Assembly (NCBI GenBank): GCA_015680685.1
Contig: MNCI01014147.1
Location: 420,985 to 484,984, forward strand
Origin: Gnetum montanum
Taxonomy: Eukaryota > Streptophyta > Gnetopsida > Gnetales > Gnetaceae
Length of the DNA stretch: 64,000 bases
Direction of reading: 5' to 3'
In this document: positions 57,165 through 64,000 of the stretch, one piece after another
Layout: every line of letters begins with the position of its first letter
How positions within the stretch are numbered: the stretch's first letter is position 1
Notes under the pieces: model-generated
Told to the model about the DNA's origin: nothing
Databases searched by the model: none
Seen by the model: the letters and a program-made list of their open reading frames with translations, nothing else
Made by a program: the position numbers and the translations under genes

Positions 57165-59780
57165 ATGGCTTCTGCACTTAAGGAAAAATCACCACCTGCC
57201 ATTGAAATTTCTAAGGACCATGATAAAGGATATGATGAAGAAGATTGAAGTGTGCCTATGTAAACTAGACTCTCCTATGTTCATACTAATCCATATTATG
57301 CTGATTTTACATTTGTGTTTCACTAGGATGAATAGCTAAGATGGAGAGGTTTACATGGTAAGATCATTTTGCCTCTAGATCATTCTACACCATCAATGTT
57401 GCAAGCAACCCTCATACGGTTAAACCTTAACCATGTATAGGAAAGGTACCACATTCAAAGCACATGACTTGACCATACCAACCAACAGAAGCCCCAATGA
57501 GAAGGAATGCTACTATGAAAGTTAGGCACGATCTTGATAAAGGAAAGAAAGTACCATAAATAATTGTCCTAGAGGAAAGAGATGATGTGATGTTCCATAT
57601 AGAGAAATTTTATCAGACCCATGGATCTCAATATTAGACACCTATTATCCATATTGAAGATCCCATAAAGATGCAATTATATTCATCTCTTGTAGAAAAA
57701 CTCAAAGAAGATAAGGAAGACTATAATTAGAAGGAATCCAATGTCTAGAACCTCCATTGAATTAAAATAGGTTGAATCAAGGATTCATAGAAGGAGAACT
57801 AGCTAGTACCATTGTCAAACTTCTTCCTCTTCATCCTCATACTCATCCAGAGATTATGTTAATAAATAAAGAAGAATGAGGAATCATGATAATGAAAGGT
57901 AAAGGGATCCTGAGAGACATAAGCATCGAAGAAGACATCATGATGAAGAAGAGGATAATTACAAAAGAAGAAGACACAAAATTAGACATGAAGAAAGAGA
58001 GAATTATGAGTAATGAATGAATTATAACTACAATAAATTCTACAAATTCAATGATCATGAAAAACCCCTACTAGTCACTTGTAATATGATTACTAGAAGA
58101 AAAGTAGTGTATATCCCTACAAGGCATGTAAGGGATAGTCGCATCAAGTGACTAGATATGAATAATATTACCAAGTTTGAAGGTGGATATAATGTAGACT
58201 CACAACATCATCTTCAAGCCTTTCATGATACTTGTACCCTCTAGAACATTGAGAATGATTGAAAGAAGTTAAGGTTGTTTTCCAGAACACTCATCAAGGA
58301 AGTAGAGATCTTGTACCAATCCTTAGAGAAACAATCTAAAGATGGAGTACCATGTTGGACCTATTTAATGACAAGTATCAAACCTATTCCATAGTATCCA
58401 ATATAAGAAAAAAAATTCAAGGATAGAAGTAAGGGATGCATGAATCCCTTGATGCAGCAATGGGAAAGTATTATTTATTACTGCATAGATGCCCAAGCCA
58501 TGGATTTTCTCAAAGGGAACAACTTAGGCATATCATTAATGGATTAAGGAATAAGACTAGAGAAACTCTTGGGAAACTCTTAAGAAATGAAAGCCCATCA
58601 AATTCAAAGACTAATAGACCGGGTATCCAAAGAGGAAGGAGGATTAAAAAAATAGAATTAGTATAAGAATGCAATTGAGATCCCACAATAATGAATGGGA
58701 GAATGTATGAAAGACAAGAAGGAGAAACTTTGGAGGATGCCATCCAAAAGAAGACTCTACCCATCCAAGAATTAGTCAATGAAATTGCAAGAAAGATAAA
58801 GAAAGTATGGGATTCCATGGAAGAATAATTTTGTACTACACTCAAGATAGTAGAGGAAAATACTAAAAAAGCTCTAAACAAAAGCAAAGAAAGGATGAAA
58901 AGAAGAGATAATAGATGAGAGAACTATAGAAATAAAGAAAAATTTGTTGTAGTTGAAGAAGTGAAAGACTCTAGTTTGAAAGACAAAGAAGGATGCAAGT
59001 TGTGCCAATATGAACATCCTAAGGGACGTTGCCTTGTTATGGCCCACTTGCAAGAGTTTGGGACATACACACATAATCCATAGTTTGTCAAGAAATATAT
59101 GTCAAGAAAATTATCTTACCCACAAGGTAACTTTCAAAAATCTTACCAACCATCATATTATCCAAGTGGATCCTATCCTCAGCCATAAGAGCAATATCAA
59201 TAACAATGGTCACAAACACAAGCATGGGTAATGCCATCGCCAAGGCAATAATATCCATATAGGCAACCATATCTTGATGGATATTACATTCAATGTTTAA
59301 TCTCTCTAGGATATGCTTCAGTTCATACCTCCTCTCACTACTATCCATTGGAATATGATAGGCCCACTACTCTACAAATGGATCCCAAGTCTTATGCATA
59401 CCAGTTAATAGTTGATTCATCAACTCAAACTCCTAACTCCCTACCACTAGTGCCACCACCAGTTATCCAAGGAGAGTTGCCAACATAGCCACAATAAAAG
59501 AATGCTACTAGAGCAATTAATACATAAGGGGATATAATGGTAAATGAACCCAAATCCAAGAAACATCTATTTTTTAGGTTAAGTCCTAAAAAGGTTCATA
59601 GGAGGGGAACTTCACCTATATCCATCCTATCCATACATGCTCCTTAAGTGAAAACTATGCTTCTAAGCTTTACAAATCTGAATTTGACCATTATCATGTT
59701 CACTTAAACTATAATGCACTAGATTAAAGTAGGAGCAATTTCCAAGAAGAGAATAAATCTTAAAAGTCCCTTATTATATC
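57165..59780 (+). pseudogene. A4 gag
   Basis: ATG at 57165 (MASALKEKSPPAIEISKDH). N-terminal block LSYVHTNPYYADFTFVFH and GKIILPLDHSTPSML as in A2. Ser-rich run near 57815 and a basic run RDPERHKHRRRHHDEEEDNY. Capsid domain from 58160 (FEGGYNVDSQHHLQAFHDTC, KLRLFSRTLIKEV), FSQREQLRHIINGLRNKTR, and the knuckle CKLCQYEHPKGRC at about 58993. A Tyr/Gln/Pro-rich tail (SYPQGNFQKSYQPSYYPSGS) reaches about 59560. Many stops and frame changes. Confidence 0.75.
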
Positions 59781-60130
59781 TCCAGATATCATAAAATAAA
59801 CCTTTTAAGGCTCTATTAGATTTTGGACCAAGATTAAATCTAATTTCATAAGACATGTATGAAGCTTGGAATTTTTCTCCATTGAAGAAAATCAACGTTC
59901 AACTAGAGCTTACAGATTAGTTAATCACTGTTCCACTTGGATATGTAGAATATGTCATGACCACCATAAGTGATTGGTCTTATCTTGTTGACTTCTTAGT
60001 TTTACATTGGGGAAAAAAAGAGAATTTCCTATAGTTATGAAAAAAGCATGGCTTAGCACTATAGATGCTAAGCTTGACATTAGAGATTTGTCCTTCAAAA
60101 TCTTAAAGATGAAGCCAAAACCATATAGAG
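59781..60130 (+). pseudogene. A4 aspartic protease
   Basis: KALLDFGPRLNLIS at the active-site loop (A2 has DLG), then NVQLELTD, VPLGYVEYVMTTISDWSYL and VDFLVL. It ends in several stops. Same position and blocks as A2. Confidence 0.65.
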
Positions 60131-61560
60131 ACATCAAGTTTCATGTATTGCACACAATGATAATGAGTGCAATTGTGTGAAAAAAATCTGGGACATAAAA
60201 AAATGCCGTCACAACATGCAATGGGTGTATAGAAGATATGTGTGCACAAAAGTGTTTGTATGTAGTTTCCACAAAACAAGAAGACATCTAATGGCTGATA
60301 CCTAAAGAGGAGAATGAATCCAATATGTGCATTGAACCTACAAGTAGAATGACAAGTGCCTATGTAGAAGAAACTCATAAGTTAGAATAGTTCAAAAGAC
60401 AACCTTCATATATCAAGCCCTTTCAAGAAGAAGATATTGAATGGGGAAGACTAGAGATATAAGAGGCACATGAACTAGAACCCGTAGAATTGAAAACCCT
60501 ACTAGATACACTTGAATATGTTTTTGTAAATAATAAGAAACTAGTAATTATAAATGCCAAACTTGATAAAGAAAAAAAGAGAAAATTATTAGAAATGGTA
60601 AATAAACATCCAACCACATTTTCATGGTCCTATGATCAGCTCATTGGAATTGATCCACATATATGCTAACATCAAATTTATGCAAATCTAGTTGTTAAAC
60701 TACACCACCAACCTTAAAAAGGGTCAAACCCAAAGCTTAAAGAAGTTATCAAACAAGAGTTAGAAAAATTATTGAAAGAAAGGTTTATCTATTTGATAGC
60801 ATATAGTGAATGGATTAGTCCATTAGGCATTGTATCAAAGAATGGTGAAAAGTGGAGAGTTTGTATTAAATTCAAATTACTAAACATGGTAATATTCAAG
60901 GAGTAATTTCCTCTACCTTTTGTTAACCAAGTCTTGGATACTATAGTAGGATAGTAGTATTATAGCTTTTTAGATGACTATAGTGGATACAATAAAATCT
61001 ACATTTCATCAAAAGACCAAAAAAATACCATGTTTACTAGCCCATGGGGGACATTTTCCTACAAGCAAATGTCCTTTAGTTTATGTAATGCACCCGTTAT
61101 ATTCCAAAGACTTGTACTTAGCATCTTCCAAAAGCAAATTGACAATGGGGTTAAAGTCTTTATCGATGACTTCTTCACATATGAGCTAGATTTTAAGCAA
61201 GCCTTGGATAGTTTAGAGCAGGTACTAAAGAGATGTGTAGAAATCAACCTAAAGCTCAATTAGTAGAAAAGCCATTTAATGGTCAAAGATGGTATTGTTA
61301 TAGGACATAAAATATCTCAAAAAATAATAGAGGAAGATCTTGATAAGATAAGAGTCATTAATAACATCACCTAGTGCCCACAAACTATTAAGGATGTTAA
61401 ATCATTCCTGGACCATATAGGATATTATAGAAGGTTTTTTGAGAATTTTTTAAAGATCACAAAGTCACTAGTAGAACTTACAAAGAAGGATGCATCATTA
61501 TAATGGAAACAACAATGTGAGAAGGCATTTGAGACATTAAAATAGAAGTTGATCAAAACA
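60131..61560 (+). pseudogene. A4 reverse transcriptase
   Basis: LKTLLDTLEYVFVNNKKLVI, KRKLLEMVNKHPTTFSWSYD, LKEVIKQELEKLLKERFIYL, WISPLGIVSKNGEKWRVCIK (first catalytic Asp replaced by Lys), FLDDYSGYNKI, TSPWGTFSYKQM, QRLVLSIFQKQIDNGVKVF and IDDFFTYE (61162-61170) with both Asp of the second motif. Then LDSLEQVLKRCVEINLKLN, GIVIGHKI and VKSFLDHIGYYRRFF. Six or so stops. Confidence 0.85.
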
Positions 61561-61975
61561 CCAATTCTTTAAGCTCTAGATTGATCCAAGCCCTTCCACA
61601 TTATGATAGAGGCTTCAAACTATGCACTGGGAGTAGTACTCACTCATCTTAATCATGAAAAAAGACCATATTACATGCATTGTGCCAATTAAAGCATCAC
61701 TAGGACATAACTTAACTACACCACTATAGAAAAGGAGCTTACAATTGTGGTGTACATACTAGAAAAATTTAAACATTATGTGCTCAAGTATCCTACTTAT
61801 GTGCACATGGATCATAGTGTAATCCAATTTTTGATGAATAAACCAATGGTTAGTCCAAGGGTGATATGATGGCTTGTGATATTATAGGAGTTTGACATCA
61901 CAATGATAGATAAAAAGGTACAAAAATTGTTGTAGCTAATCATTTGTCAAGAATAAGATGCAAACTACAAGAACA
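61561..61975 (+). pseudogene. A4 RNase H
   Basis: FHIMIEASNYALGVVL (the first catalytic Asp is Glu), NYTTIEKELTIVVYILEKF and VHMDHSVIQFLMNKP with Asp kept, then EFDITMIDKK and a frameshift before the end. Stops after CAN, SITRT and DTVI-like points. Confidence 0.8.
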
Positions 61976-63210
61976 TGATGAACCATTATCAGATTAATTT
62001 CCTGATAAAAATTTATTTACAAGAACAACAATGGCTATCAACTCAACCAAAAAGTCATGGATTACTAATTACATGACTTAACTCACTACACAAGAGCTTC
62101 CTGTTGAGTGGAACAAGAAAAAAAGGAACATTTCTTCCACTAAGTTAAATGGTATATGAAAATTAATGGTAATATTTACAAGATATGTGTCAATGGACTA
62201 GTAAGATGATGCATTCTAGAAGAGAGCCAACAAAGAATTCTACAATATGTGCATGAGGGATCATGTGGTAGTCACTATGCAGGATGCAAAATAGCAGTAA
62301 AGCTTATGATGGTAGGCTATTTTTAGCCTACCATATTTAGGGATGCACATCGATTCTTCTAATTTTATGAAAGATGTCAACATGATGGAGGACTACTGGC
62401 TAGAAATGAAGGTTCACAACAATGGATACAACCATTAGGGTCCTTCAATATCTAGGAAATTGATTTTATGGGGCTAATCATACTAATGTCTAATGGGAAA
62501 TCATACATTATAGTTATAGTTGATTATTGTACAAAGTGGGTAGAATCAACTACAGTCAAATATTGTACAGCCAAAACAACTAATAAGTTCTTTCAACAAC
62601 ATGTGGTGAATAGATTTGAAGTGCCATGCATGCTCATATCAAACAATGAGACTCATTTTATAGGAGCTACATTCAAAAAGCTAATGCAACTCTAAGTGAA
62701 TCACAAATTAACTACATCATACCACCCCCAAGAAAATGGTCAAGTAGAAGTAACTAACTAGAAAATCACAAGAATAATAACCAAAATAGTTACTTTATTT
62801 AGAAAGGATTTGAGCACTAAGCTGAATGATGCTTTATGGGTATATAGATCCACATGGAAACTTCTAATATAATATTCATCCTATGAACTAGTTTATGGAA
62901 AGCTTCCTATACTACTAATCCAAGCAGAGCTCCAAACTTTAGCTACTAGCAGTATACTTAACCTAAACTTAAACACATCTTAGAAGGAACTTCTCATGAA
63001 CCTTAACCTCTTAGATGAAAATTGACTTGTAGCATTGATGAACAATGAGGTTCATAAGACATACTCCAAATGTAGGCATGATGCTCAAGTAAGACAAGTA
63101 TCAATTCAATCAAGCAATAAAGTCCTCTATTATAATCCTATTCATGTCCCACAAAAGGCTACATTCCAAAACTTATGGAAAGGACCCTATGTGATCCATT
63201 CAACATACTG
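61976..63210 (+). pseudogene. A4 integrase
   Basis: The zinc fold is present though decayed: VHEGSCGSHYAG with both His, then FYERCQHDG, where the first Cys is Tyr. The core has IDFMGLI (Asp kept), LISNNETHF (usual Asp is Asn) and NGQVEVTN (Glu kept). The C-terminal part has YSSYELVYGKLPILLIQ, LLDENRLVAL-like and LWKGPYVIHS. It retains the 36-residue segment that A2 lacks. Many TAG and TGA stops. Confidence 0.8.
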
Positions 63211-64000
63211 ATCTGGTGCCATGTACATCTATCACCCAACCAATTGAAAAAACTTAATTCTTATCAATATTTAACAAGTCTAGACATATCATGACTTTCC
63301 CTACTCTTTTAAAGACTCTACCTTATCTACTAGGTAAATTACCATTCATTCAATACTTCAAATATTCACTTCTTAGAATAGTAATGGGGGTGTCAAACTT
63401 AACACTTAGGCATGAAATTTTCTTATGGCACTTTTATACTTTTTTATTTTTTCCATTTCTTAATCATTTTTTATTTGTTTTATATTATTTTTATTTCTTG
63501 AATCATCTCTCATTTTTTACTCTTTAATAATTTTTCCCTTTTCTATTTTCAACATTTTTCTACAATTTTTCATCTTTCTTGTACATATTTTTGTTGATTT
63601 TTCTAATAAAGCACAAAGGAATAAAACAAGATGTATTCGTAACCATGTGAATATTACCCTGTACTATCAAATCGTTGAAGAATTGATTCTATATACAATG
63701 AGACCACATCATCCATTCACTCATTTCTAATAATAAGAGATTCTCACCATGGGCATAATGTCATTCTTCCCACAATAAAACTAAAATAAACTTGTGATCG
63801 TTATGCTTAGATAGAAAAGTAAAGAACCAACTGGAAATGATAAGGATGTCACATTAAGGGGATTTTTCGATTCTCTATGACTACTATTATAATTCTTATC
63901 TTGCTATTAAGTTGTATTATTTACTTGAGTTCTAACAAAAAATAAAGTTATTTCTAAAATAAGTGGTGTCTTACCATGTCATTGAAAAGGCCTGTTACCC
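63211..64000 (+). other. A4 post-integrase region, no gene seen
   Basis: ATGGGGGTGTCAAACTTAAC at 63385 is the counterpart of A2 ATGGGGGAGACTATCC at 39132 and is internal sequence, not an LTR start. The T-rich run 63420-63600 contains no supported frame. Confidence 0.5.

Larger units (their letters stand above)
56159..64000 (+). mobile_element. A4: Athila-like element, 5' three quarters, cut by window edge
   Basis: A 5' LTR ending TCGCTCATCA at 57018, primer site, gag, protease, RT, RNase H and integrase follow in order on the plus strand, each with the same blocks as A2. After integrase, CAATGGGGGTG and a T-rich run match A2 39130-39220, so the element goes on beyond the window and the 3' LTR is not reached. 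The LTR start lies near or within the A3 insertion. It is more AT-rich and carries more stops than A2. Confidence 0.82.

Noticed and set aside
63385-63410. GGGGGTGTCAAAC as the purine tract and 3' LTR start of A4
   Set aside because: The same place in A2 (39132) lies about 4.8 kb before the true 3' LTR and is internal sequence.

Overview
This window looks like heterochromatic or intergenic DNA of a seed plant with a large, repeat-filled genome. The species cannot be read from it. I see no host gene that stands clear of transposable elements. Almost all of the 64 kb is explained by Ty3/gypsy LTR retrotransposons stacked inside one another, most decayed by C-to-T and G-to-A changes. CpG is visibly scarce, and many internal stops are TAG or TGA where Gln, Arg or Trp would be expected.

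Layout. T1 (1-11195, minus, Tat lineage) enters from the left edge with its 5' LTR at 9648-11195. It is inserted in the gag of A1 (minus, Athila-like; 11196-13189 plus the last piece of its LTR at 44884-44921). A2 (plus, Athila-like, 13190-44883) is inserted in the LTR of A1. T2 (14520-33376, minus, Tat lineage, 18.9 kb, complete, target duplication ACTGG) is inserted in the gag of A2 and splits an otherwise continuous reading frame. Then follows a relic zone (44922-50217) with a chromovirus-type protease and a DUF4283-like fragment. A3 (50223-56153, minus, target duplication ATAGT) is a complete gag-only Athila relative. It sits at the start of A4 (plus, Athila-like, running to the right edge with gag, protease, RT, RNase H and integrase).

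How the parts work together. The Athila-like elements carry gag, protease, RT, RNase H and integrase in one direction. A2 also has a coiled-coil frame in the envelope position. The Tat elements carry gag-protease and, in T2, RT, a first RNase H, a second archaeal-type RNase H and integrase. A3 has no pol and would have needed one from a relative.

The most unusual item is in the Tat elements. Between protease and RT, on the strand opposite gag-pol, lies a multi-exon gene with good splice sites (23318-27022 in T2). A diverged second copy with introns at matching places lies in T1 (1-1979). In T2 the whole 6.7 kb that holds it is bounded on the sense strand by a GT and an AG whose removal would join protease to RT in frame, as in Ogre elements. 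A spliced antisense gene may therefore lie inside the intron of a retrotransposon.
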